A DNA stretch of 64,000 bases. Origin: Wenyingzhuangia aestuarii. GTDB taxonomy: Bacteria > Bacteroidota > Bacteroidia > Flavobacteriales > Flavobacteriaceae. The position numbers were made by a program, and so were the translations under genes. The stretch lies in assembly GCF_011927765.1 (NCBI RefSeq), contig NZ_JAATJG010000014.1, forward strand, positions 55,724 through 119,723, in the 5' to 3' direction. Under the pieces are notes generated by a model. The model had not been told where the DNA came from. It ran no database searches and saw only the letters and a list, made by a program, of their open reading frames with translations. Of the stretch, positions 7,610-14,588 are shown piece by piece. How positions within the stretch are numbered: position 1 is the stretch's first letter; every line of letters starts with the position of its first letter.

Positions 7610-7916
7610 GGCAGGCTTGTTGTTTTTTTTTTTTCCATAAAGCTTCTTTTTTAATTTTAGATATATCTATGAATTAGAGCTGTTTAGCATAATAAATATA
7701 CTTATTTTCTAAAAAAAACAAAACACCTATTGGTTTAAGTGTTGTAAATAAGAGTTTTACAACAAAAACCACTCCGTTGTAAGCAAGGAATTGTTAAACA
7801 TTGTTTGATTAAAAACTATTTTTTGTGAATATTTTTAATACTAACAAAAGTTAATTATTTAAAATATGTAAATTAGATCTTTCAACAAAAAAACACCTTT
7901 GTTATTGTTATTAGGT
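7610..7916. other. hairpin-rich intergenic spacer before the DUF4365 cassette
   Basis: About 300 bp without an ORF. It contains an inverted repeat TGTTGTAA / TTACAACA (7740-7764), a further GTTGTAA copy just downstream, and a hairpin AACACCT / AGGTGTT ending at 7917. The last part abuts the cassette start GTTAGCCCAC. I could not recognise a complete attC site here, so the left neighbour of the cassette may be degenerate. Confidence 0.45.
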
Positions 7917-7917
7917 G

Positions 7918-9925
7918 TTAGCCCACATTAAAACCAACAATGAAAAATAGTACACCAATTCAAACCGATTCACAAAATCTAGGAGATATTGGAGAAACTA
8001 CAGTTCAGTTGATATTAAAGAAATTTAAGTGGACTGCTGACATTATAAAAAGTGATTTTGGAGAAGATATAGATTCTAATATTTTTATTGACAACTCTAG
8101 AACAAATTATCATTTGAGATGCCAAGTAAAATCAACTACAAAGGATAGCGAATATGTCAAACTATTAAAAAATGGAAATTATAGCGTTTCAATCGCCTCT
8201 AGTACACTTAAAGCTTGGTTAACATCATATTTCCCAGTATTCTTAATAATTTACGAAGAACAATCAGATTTATGCTATTGGTGTAATCCAATAGAACAGA
8301 TACTTAAAAATCCTTCAAAACTTGAAAAGGAAAAACCCTCAATACAAGTACCAAAAAAGAATATTTTTAATTTATCGTCAAAAGAAATAATTCTTGAAGA
8401 GGTAAAAAGTTTTTACCGAAAAATTCAACGCTTAGATGAATCTATAATTGAATGTAAAATAGTCCCTATTCTAATGCCAAATTATCGCATTATTCCATTT
8501 CATCACTATTCAAGTTTCATTTTTGAAAGCAATGAACTATCACCAGAAATATCAGGAGATTATATTGAACTTTTACCAAGTTGGATGTCAGTTTTAAAAA
8601 GAATAGACCCAACTAGTATTTTAACGTCAATAAAGTTGAAATCCAATAATACAGAAATAGACGTTTTTTTAACAAATCTCAAAAAGAAAATAAACTCATT
8701 TGAATACAGCTTAAAAGATAATGAGTGGATTTCTTTTATAGTTAGTCCAATAACAATAGAATCAAACAAATCATCTTGGTCAAATGAAATAACATTTTGG
8801 AATTCTTATTCAAAATTAAAAAACACTCTAATAGATGATTACGATTATTGTTTTGAAATACCAAATAACTTTTTAAGACAAGTTAGTAGACGTGCGAGAA
8901 GTTGGGAATATTTGCATCACGTTAATCCGACAAAAGATGTTGCAATCCAACTATTTGGCTCTTTTGAAATTACACCAACAATAAAAAAAATAGACCAAAT
9001 TCACGACAATAACATTAAAGGTCAATTAGTTTTATGGAGCTGTAAAACAGAAGAAATAGAACAGCTACAAGAAATACTTTCTAAAAATGAATTAACAATA
9101 AGAATAATTGAAAACAATAAAGCAAAACAATTATTGGCTATAACAACGCCAATGTTTGACCCTTTTATTGGATTATATAGTGTTCCAATGGATTGGGATA
9201 GTTTTGAAAAAGGAAATGTCAGAAATAAATTAATTCAAAATAAACTATTTGACTTAATTCCTGGAAAAGAATATAAAGGCAAAGTACCTGAATTTTTGTC
9301 CGAGGTTTTAAATAAGTACTCTGATAAAGATTATAAAAGTGTAACAATAACCGAATCTGAATATATCGCTGGATTTCCATTAAAGTTAGAAGAGAGAGAA
9401 ATTTTTGTTTCAAGATTTCAAATGATACCAAATGAAAGTGTTCAAGAAATCAAGGAGAAATTAAATAAATCTCAACCGTTAAACTTAAAAAATTATCATA
9501 TAGAGTTTGGGCTAAAAGACGATTCTATGTGGGAAACCCCTATTTATGAATTGTTAATATCTTGGACACCAGAAATAATTAAATCATCTAAAGAGTCATA
9601 TATAGATAATGAAAGTAAAATTCTAGAAATATTCAATAATTTAATGCCTACTAAAGAAATAGATTCCTTACGATTAAAAAACACATATGAAATTCTTCGT
9701 TTCGCAGGAGAAATAGGATTTGAAAAATAACGTGGGCTAACAACGTGTATAAAACATAGCTATTATAGGCTTTCCGAGAGGTTTTTGTATATTTACAAAG
9801 TACACCAAATTTTTTATTTGGTTATATTTAGAAAAGAAAATTAAACATAAAAATAAAAAATTCGGCTCGTGCTAAATCCGAAAAGTTAGCGTTTATTTAT
9901 ACGCTACGTTTCATATACAAGACCG
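7918..9925 (+). mobile_element. integron-type gene cassette 1 (DUF4365) with attC-like site
   Basis: In integrons recombination cuts between G and TT of the R' box GTTRRRY, so a cassette begins with its own TT... and that start pairs with the R'' box after the gene. Here GTTAGCCCAC (7917-7926) is exactly complementary to GTGGGCTAAC (9732-9741) after the gene. A second R'-like GTTAG lies at 9925-9929. The intervening DNA (9732-9931) is a long imperfect palindrome. These are the defining features of a cassette, although the R' box is not a strict GTTRRRY match. The assignment is inference from structure. Confidence 0.6.
7940..9730 (+). CDS. DUF4365-domain protein, putative PD-(D/E)XK nuclease
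   Basis: A 596-residue protein whose first ~150 residues match the DUF4365 nuclease-like fold. Visible are GDIGE (E19), FGEDIDSNI (D43), and CQVKST (Q62-x-K64), the E...D...QxK pattern of PD-(D/E)XK enzymes. Residues 150-596 are a long, mainly alpha/beta region that I do not recognise. No signal or membrane segment is seen. DUF4365 occurs in candidate anti-phage and restriction proteins; carriage on a single-gene cassette fits such a role. Nuclease activity and defence function are inference. The gene fills the cassette with only 13 bp before the start and 1 bp after the stop. Confidence 0.7.
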   Translation: MKNSTPIQTDSQNLGDIGETTVQLILKKFKWTADIIKSDFGEDIDSNIFIDNSRTNYHLRCQVKSTTKDSEYVKLLKNGNYSVSIASSTLKAWLTSYFPVFLIIYEEQSDLCYWCNPIEQILKNPSKLEKEKPSIQVPKKNIFNLSSKEIILEEVKSFYRKIQRLDESIIECKIVPILMPNYRIIPFHHYSSFIFESNELSPEISGDYIELLPSWMSVLKRIDPTSILTSIKLKSNNTEIDVFLTNLKKKINSFEYSLKDNEWISFIVSPITIESNKSSWSNEITFWNSYSKLKNTLIDDYDYCFEIPNNFLRQVSRRARSWEYLHHVNPTKDVAIQLFGSFEITPTIKKIDQIHDNNIKGQLVLWSCKTEEIEQLQEILSKNELTIRIIENNKAKQLLAITTPMFDPFIGLYSVPMDWDSFEKGNVRNKLIQNKLFDLIPGKEYKGKVPEFLSEVLNKYSDKDYKSVTITESEYIAGFPLKLEEREIFVSRFQMIPNESVQEIKEKLNKSQPLNLKNYHIEFGLKDDSMWETPIYELLISWTPEIIKSSKESYIDNESKILEIFNNLMPTKEIDSLRLKNTYEILRFAGEIGFEK

Positions 9926-9931
9926 TTAGTA
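9732..9931 (+). repeat. attC-like long imperfect palindrome 1
   Basis: Outer arms CTAAC...GTATA..AAC.TAG (9737-9761) pair with CTACGTTTCATATAC...GTTAG (9904-9929). Inside are three smaller hairpins: ACCAAA/TTTGGT (near 9805-9823), TTCGG/CCGAA (near 9862-9883) and TAGCGT/ACGCTA (near 9889-9908). Length about 200 bp, a size that is within the range for attC sites. From memory, closely similar sequences recur after genes in many flavobacterial genomes, but that is not tested here. Confidence 0.6.
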
Positions 9932-9975
9932 GTAGTTGACTGTAACGTAAAAGGACATTCTAGAAAATAAAGAAA

Positions 9976-10443
9976 ATGACTCAATCTGAACTTATAATTT
10001 TAAATTTTACTGAAATAAGGAGAAGAAGTATAAAACTTTGGAATGGGCTTCCTAAAAAATATTATAATTGGAAACCAGACGAAAAAGCAATGACAGCCAT
10101 AGAAATGGTAAGACACGTTTTAGAAGCCGATTATGGATGGAACATTATAATAAACAAAGGAAGTATAACAAATTATAAAACTCCATGGGAAAATAGACCC
10201 TTTATTAGTATAACTGACGAACTTGAATTTGCGGAACCCTATAGAAAAAAATTTATAGAAAGTGTTAGACAATTTTCAGATATAGAATTAAAAAATAATG
10301 AAATTATTCATCCTGGAAATGGAGATAAGAAAAACCTTGGAGAGTATTTATTACGAATTGGATATCACGAATCTGTTCACGCTGGACAATTCCTTTCATA
10401 TTTAAGAGCCATAAAAATTAATAGACCTGATATATGGGATTAA
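9976..10443 (+). CDS. DinB family protein
   Basis: A 155-residue four-helix-bundle protein of the DinB/YfiT-like superfamily. Three histidines in family positions form the metal triad: H47 (MVRHVLEADYGW), H131 and H135 (GYHESVHAGQ). DinB proteins are thiol-dependent or metal-dependent transferases/hydrolases in many bacteria, but substrates are rarely known. No signal peptide. It is the only gene in its cassette-like unit and starts 51 bp after the R'-like box at 9925. Family call is firm; function is not. Confidence 0.88.
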   Translation: MTQSELIILNFTEIRRRSIKLWNGLPKKYYNWKPDEKAMTAIEMVRHVLEADYGWNIIINKGSITNYKTPWENRPFISITDELEFAEPYRKKFIESVRQFSDIELKNNEIIHPGNGDKKNLGEYLLRIGYHESVHAGQFLSYLRAIKINRPDIWD

Positions 10444-10451
10444 AAAAACAC

Positions 10452-10618
10452 TACAGTCAATACCCGCTAAACTTTATGTAGGTTTTGTGCCAACTTAAAG
10501 CTTTGTGTATTTTTACTAAGTTGCCAAATCTTGTTGTCCCGATGCTTGGGGATAGCTTAGTTAAAACCAAAAAGAATAAAACTAAAAAAAAAGCCTAGCC
10601 AAAACCTTTACATACCAT
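10452..10618 (+). repeat. attC-like long imperfect palindrome 2
   Basis: Arms TATGTA-GGTTTTG (10475-10487) and CAAAACCTTTACATA (10600-10614) pair with a small bulge. Inside, CAACTT/AAGTTG forms a second stem. The inner edge CTAAAC (10467-10472) is complementary to the start of its own cassette at 9925. The spacer sequence is unrelated to attC-like palindrome 1 even though the architecture is the same. Confidence 0.55.
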
Positions 10619-10625
10619 TATAAAA

Positions 10626-11267
10626 ATGAAAAACTTAACAATATTTTCGATACTATTTATATTACTCTTATCAGGATGTAAGTGTTCTAAAAAATTGAAT
10701 TATTCTGAATTATCTCAACAACAATTGATAAATGAAAAAAACAATTTAAAATTATCTCTAAATTATATAATAGTAAATTCAGTAATAAGCGATATAGAAA
10801 ATGGAAAGAACCATATGCCTTTAACAAAAATTGACAATGTAATTTCTAACAAGTATTTAAAAATTGATTCTAGGCTAAAAGAAACTGTAAATAATTGGAA
10901 ATTTCACTCTTCAAAAGTTGGTGAATTTGAAAAAGAACATAAACCTCAATTACAGGAATTAGGTACGCTTTTAAGAAAAAAGGAAATATCTAGAGATATC
11001 TATTTTGAAAAAAACAGACAATTCAGAAGCGAATTAAGAAATGAGTTTCCTAAAGAATACCCAAGACTATCACTTAATCACATAAATAGTCTAAAAATAA
11101 TGTGGAGAAAAGCGGGTCGATTAATGATTGAAGATTATAAGAAAGAAAATAAAGAATTTCCTACAAATTGGATTCCTAAAGAGGATATAGCTAAAGCTAA
11201 ATCCTTAAAAGAATACAAATGTATTGAAAATACTATTAAAAAGATTGAGAAAAAAACCGATAGGTAA
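10626..11267 (+). CDS. hypothetical lipoprotein
   Basis: A 213-residue protein with a lipoprotein signal: hydrophobic segment at residues 5-16 and lipobox LLSGC with C18. The mature part is Lys/Glu-rich and probably mostly helical (residues 35-205), with no motif I recognise. It begins directly after attC-like palindrome 2 and is followed by the 5' arm of another attC-like sequence (11264-11305), so it was probably also a cassette gene. Function unknown. Confidence 0.6.
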   Translation: MKNLTIFSILFILLLSGCKCSKKLNYSELSQQQLINEKNNLKLSLNYIIVNSVISDIENGKNHMPLTKIDNVISNKYLKIDSRLKETVNNWKFHSSKVGEFEKEHKPQLQELGTLLRKKEISRDIYFEKNRQFRSELRNEFPKEYPRLSLNHINSLKIMWRKAGRLMIEDYKKENKEFPTNWIPKEDIAKAKSLKEYKCIENTIKKIEKKTDR

Positions 11268-11340
11268 CAATAGCTATAAGTAATTGCTGGTGCTTGCCTA
11301 CTTCTAAAAATTCTTGAAAATTTATGGTTGTTTTTAAGCA
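11264..11340 (+). repeat. truncated attC-like sequence
   Basis: Begins GGTAACAATAGCTATAAG right at the stop of the lipoprotein gene and continues AATTGCTGGTGCTTGCCTAC. I recognise this as a 5' arm that recurs behind flavobacterial cassette genes, but the matching 3' arm is missing: the palindromic repeat array B begins at about 11340. It looks like a cassette end cut by repeat insertion or deletion. The memory-based match is not tested. Confidence 0.4.
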
Positions 11341-11600
11341 CTGTGCTTCTCGACTACGCTCGAAGACCGTATGTTGATAGCAAATCACTTAAAATCTTAT
11401 CATAACAACTTTTAATTGTATATAAACACTGTACTTCTCGACTGCGCTCGAAGACCGTAATATTTATACCATATCATTCTAAGCGTATTCTAGCAAAGGC
11501 ATCCCTAAAGGGTGTTCGAGCGCAGTCGAGAACTGGAATATTTTTTGTTATAAGTAACCTTTAATTGTACATAAACACTCTACTTCTCGACTGCGCTTAA
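11335..11600. repeat. REP-like palindromic repeat array B-left
   Basis: Three CACT(G)T..TTCTCGACT.CGCTCGAAG copies and one GGGTGTTCGAGCGCAGTCGAGAAC copy with the same GTTATAAG/CCTTTAATTGTAC spacer as array A. The last unit ends abruptly at CTTCTCGACTGCGCTT (about 11584-11600), about 40 bp from the stop codon of the GIY-YIG gene. Confidence 0.85.
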
Positions 11601-11638
11601 AAAAACATCATATAAAGTATGTTAAAACAATCTAAAAC

Positions 11639-11950
11639 TTAACGTCTTTCCTTATTCTTAAAATGCGTATCATTTTTACATTCAGAAAGTATAGGTAACA
11701 GTTTCCAGTTGTTTTCAATCAATGCCTTTTTTTTAGCGTGCGACCATTTCTGAATTTTCTTTTCGTAATGGAAAGCATCAGCTATATTTAAAAAGAATTG
11801 TTGAAAAACCAATCTTACTGGTAATCTAGTCTTGGTATAATTAGCTCCCTTTTTAGATTGATGTTCTGCTAATCTTCTTTCTAAATTTCTTGTACTTCCT
11901 GTGTAATAGGTTCCATCGGAACATTCTAATATATATAAGTATCCAGCCAT
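11639..11950 (-). CDS. GIY-YIG nuclease family protein
   Basis: A 103-residue single-domain protein. GIY-YIG landmarks: YLYILEC (residues 4-10), TYYTGSTRNLERRLAEH (14-30) with catalytic Y16 and R25/R26, E63 in AFHYEKKIQKW as the metal ligand, and the KKALIENNWKLL helix (74-85). It has the size of UPF0213/YhbQ-like proteins, not of homing endonucleases with extra DNA-binding domains. It is flanked on both sides by palindromic repeats (array B), which suggests that enzyme and repeats may be functionally linked. That link is inference. Confidence 0.92.
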   Translation of the reverse strand: MAGYLYILECSDGTYYTGSTRNLERRLAEHQSKKGANYTKTRLPVRLVFQQFFLNIADAFHYEKKIQKWSHAKKKALIENNWKLLPILSECKNDTHFKNKERR

Positions 11951-11989
11951 TTTTCACCCTAAGATAAGGATAATTGTTAAATATTTAAT

Positions 11990-12676
11990 TTTGAGTAGAA
12001 TCAAAAATACATCATTACATATCTCACAAAAGGTGTTCGCGTAGAGTCAACAATACATCACTAGGCATTCCACAAAGGGTGTTCGAGTAGCTTGTACTGA
12101 GTTACACCGAAGTACAGTCGAGAACAAAAATATTTCTTGTTATAGTAACCTTTAATCATACTTAAACACTCTACTTCTCGACTGCGCTCGAAGACCGTAT
12201 ATTTATATCATATCACTCAAAATCTTATTATAACAACCTTTAAGCAAACCTAAATATTGTGCTTCTCGACTTCGCTCGAAGACCGTATATATTAACACCA
12301 CACAACCACAAAGGGTGTTCGAGCGGAGTCGAGAACTGGAATTCTTCTTATTATAGAAACCTTTAATTATACTTAAACACTCTACTTCTCGACCGCGCTC
12401 GAAGACCGTAATATTTATACCATATCACTCAAAATCTTATTATAGCAACTTTTAAATATACATAAACACTGTGTTTCTCGACCGCGCTCGAAGACCGTAA
12501 TATTTATACCATATCACTCAAAATCTTATTATAGCAACTTTTAATTATACTTAAACACTGTGCTTCTCGACCGCGCTCGAAGACCGTAATATTTATATAA
12601 TATCACTCAAAACCTTATTATAGAAACTTTTAATTATACTTAAACACTCTACTTCTCGACTGCGCTCGAAGACCGT
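11990..12676. repeat. REP-like palindromic repeat array B-right with 89-bp tandem units
   Basis: About nine palindromic cores. The last four CTTCTCGACCGCGCTCGAAG-type copies begin at 12385, 12474, 12563 and 12652, exactly 89 bp apart, each followed by ACCGTAATATTTATAC, CATATCACTCAAAA and CTTATTATAG. This is true tandem amplification. The 12050-12170 part carries the longer palindrome variant. Confidence 0.88.
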
Positions 12677-12889
12677 GGAGCATAGGGTTATAAAACTGTT
12701 TTCTTTACATACCTAGCTAGGTTTTTTAATTACTATACTCTTTATTTTAAAGGGATTATCCCCTACTCAATTCCTTTATATAAGCTATACTAACTGCTAG
12801 TACACAGTTAATTAAAGCCTTATTTTTCTACAGTTAAGCCTTAACAAATGTTACTAAATAAAAAAAAAAGAAACTTTCAAGTTCCTTAG
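12677..12889. other. intergenic region upstream of the efflux operon
   Basis: AT-rich and without an ORF. The only structure I see is a 12-bp perfect palindrome ACCTAGCTAGGT (12711-12722) followed by T6. It may be a regulator site or chance. Confidence 0.4.
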
Positions 12890-12921
12890 GTTCGGTTTTT
12901 TCCGAACTTAGAGTATATTTG
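12890..12921 (+). promoter_or_regulatory. operator palindrome and promoter of the RND efflux operon
   Basis: Perfect inverted repeat GTTCGG-tttttt-CCGAAC (12890-12907), then a Bacteroidota -7 element TATATTTG (12914-12921), 27 bp before the regulator start at 12949. Its position predicts that the regulator encoded first in the operon binds here and represses its own transcript. Binding is inference. Confidence 0.7.
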
Positions 12922-12948
12922 CAAACACAAGAACTTAAAAAATAAGAT

Positions 12949-13434
12949 ATGATAGAAGATAAAAAGCTATGTCAACTTATAGAAAAGCTAGGAGTCCATT
13001 TTGAACAAAAAGAAAAAATAGCTCCTGTAGCTGCAAGAATAAAGAGTTATATCATCTTAAATGGTAAAAAAGGAACCACGTTTGAGGAGTTGGTAGAAAA
13101 ATTATGTGCTAGTAAAAGTACTATTTCTACACACTTAACTCATTTACAAGGATCTAATAAAATAACGTATTTCACTAAAATAGGAGATCGTAAAAAATAT
13201 TTTATTCTAAATCCAGACAGTATCATTCAGAACATAGATGAAATGGTTTCTACATGGACACATCAAAGAGATTTACACTCAGAAGTAAAAGAATTTAAAG
13301 AAGAAATGAATCATGACTTAGAAAAAATAGAAAAATTTGATTTGGACTTTCATAATGACTACGTAGAATTTTTAAATCAAACAATAACATCAGTTTTAGA
13401 GTTAAGAAAAAAATTAATAAACAAAAATAATTAA
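12949..13434 (+). CDS. GbsR/MarR-type winged-helix transcriptional regulator
   Basis: A 161-residue regulator. The winged helix is at about residues 30-90, with recognition helix CASKSTISTHLTHLQ and a wing containing IGDRKKYFIL. The C-terminal part (95-161) is a long, charged coiled-coil for dimerisation. It precedes a tripartite RND pump by 3 bp and is very likely its local repressor, acting at the palindrome 12890-12907. GbsR-like regulators in front of RND operons are frequent in Bacteroidota. Confidence 0.85.
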   Translation: MIEDKKLCQLIEKLGVHFEQKEKIAPVAARIKSYIILNGKKGTTFEELVEKLCASKSTISTHLTHLQGSNKITYFTKIGDRKKYFILNPDSIIQNIDEMVSTWTHQRDLHSEVKEFKEEMNHDLEKIEKFDLDFHNDYVEFLNQTITSVLELRKKLINKNN

Positions 13435-13437
13435 AAA

Positions 13438-14565
13438 ATGAATACAGTTTATAAAGCAGCAGCGCTACTACTAGTCTCTGCAACCTTGTTTAGTTGTGGA
13501 AATGGCAAAGAAGCACAAACAGCTCCAGTAGCTCCTCCTCCAGCTATACCTGTAACCACTATTCAGCAACAAACCGTAACGGGTTATACAGAATATCCTA
13601 CTACAATAGAAGGAATTATTAATAGTGATGTAAGAGCAAAAACCTCAGGATATATAGAAACAGTATTGGTAGATGAAGGACAAAAAGTACGTAAAGGACA
13701 GGTTTTGTTTGAATTAGAAACACAATCTTTAAGTCAAGATGCTAGTGCAGCCAAAGCTAGAATTAACCTAGCACAAGTAGAGGTAAATAAATTAATTCCT
13801 TTGGTAGAAAAAAAGATTATTAGTCCTGTACAATTAGAAACTGCCAAAGCTAATTTGGAGCAAGCCAAAGCTAATTACAGTAGTGTTTCTGCAAACATTA
13901 GTTATGCGACTATTAAAAGTCCTATTGATGGATATGTAGGTTCTATTAATTTTAGAGAAGGATCTTTGGTAAGTCCAAGTGATGCTACTCCATTAACCAA
14001 AGTAAGTGAAATTAGCCAAGTATATGCTTTCTTTAGTTTTAACGAAGCTCAATACATAGACCATTTACAACGTTACGAAGGAAAAACAAAAGCAGAACGT
14101 ATTCAGAATTCTCCTGACTTAAGCCTGATTTTAGCCAATGGTAAAGTGTACTCTGAAAAAGGACGTATTCAAACTAGTAGCGGTCAAATTAACCAAAGTA
14201 CAGGTACCATACAAATTAGAGCAGCTTTTAACAATCCAAACGAATTGTTAACCAATGGGAATAGTGGAAAAATTAGATTCCCAATCACCTATAAAGATGC
14301 TATTGTAGTACCTCAATCTGCTACTTTTGAGCAACAAAAAGACATTATTATTTATACATTAGATAAAGACAATAAAATAAAAGCTACTTTAATTAAAGTA
14401 GAAGGAACTGTAAATAACTTATATGTTGTGAAGTCTGGTCTTAAGGTAGGAGATAAAATTGTGATCACAGGAATTAATAAATTAAGAAATGGTGCTACTA
14501 TTTCTCCACAAGACACTCCTTTTGAAAAAGCCATAGCACCTATTGACCCATTATTTAAAAATTAA
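13438..14565 (+). CDS. RND efflux periplasmic adaptor subunit (MexA/AcrA type)
   Basis: A 375-residue membrane-fusion protein. It is a lipoprotein: signal segment 5-18 and lipobox LFSC (C20). The biotinyl-lipoyl-like halves flank an alpha-helical hairpin (about 95-150, with SAAKARINLAQVEVNKL), followed by beta-barrel and membrane-proximal domains. It links the inner-membrane pump to the outer-membrane channel encoded downstream. Operon position: regulator, adaptor, pump (23-bp gap), channel. Confidence 0.93.
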   Translation: MNTVYKAAALLLVSATLFSCGNGKEAQTAPVAPPPAIPVTTIQQQTVTGYTEYPTTIEGIINSDVRAKTSGYIETVLVDEGQKVRKGQVLFELETQSLSQDASAAKARINLAQVEVNKLIPLVEKKIISPVQLETAKANLEQAKANYSSVSANISYATIKSPIDGYVGSINFREGSLVSPSDATPLTKVSEISQVYAFFSFNEAQYIDHLQRYEGKTKAERIQNSPDLSLILANGKVYSEKGRIQTSSGQINQSTGTIQIRAAFNNPNELLTNGNSGKIRFPITYKDAIVVPQSATFEQQKDIIIYTLDKDNKIKATLIKVEGTVNNLYVVKSGLKVGDKIVITGINKLRNGATISPQDTPFEKAIAPIDPLFKN

Positions 14566-14588
14566 TATCACTTAGAAATTTTATCATT

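Larger units (their letters stand above)
9926..10618 (+). mobile_element. integron-type gene cassette 2 (DinB) with attC-like site
   Basis: The cassette start GTTAGTAGTAGTTGACTGTA (9925-9944) is complementary to TACAGTCAATACCCGCTAAAC (10452-10472) after the gene: TTGACTGTA/TACAGTCAA pairs perfectly and the outer GTTAG/CTAAAC pairs with one bulge. This is a different sequence from cassette 1's pair, so the self-complementarity is cassette-specific, as expected for integron cassettes. The distal R' box is degenerate (near 10615-10620). Confidence 0.55.

Noticed and set aside
9732..9931. tRNA or known riboswitch in the palindromic region
   Set aside because: No cloverleaf, anticodon arm or TPsiC box; the structure is a long imperfect palindrome better explained as attC-like.
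12175..12676. CRISPR-like regular repeats in array B
   Set aside because: Unit length is 89 bp with a palindromic core and the sequence between cores is itself repeated, so there are no unique spacers. No cas genes are present.
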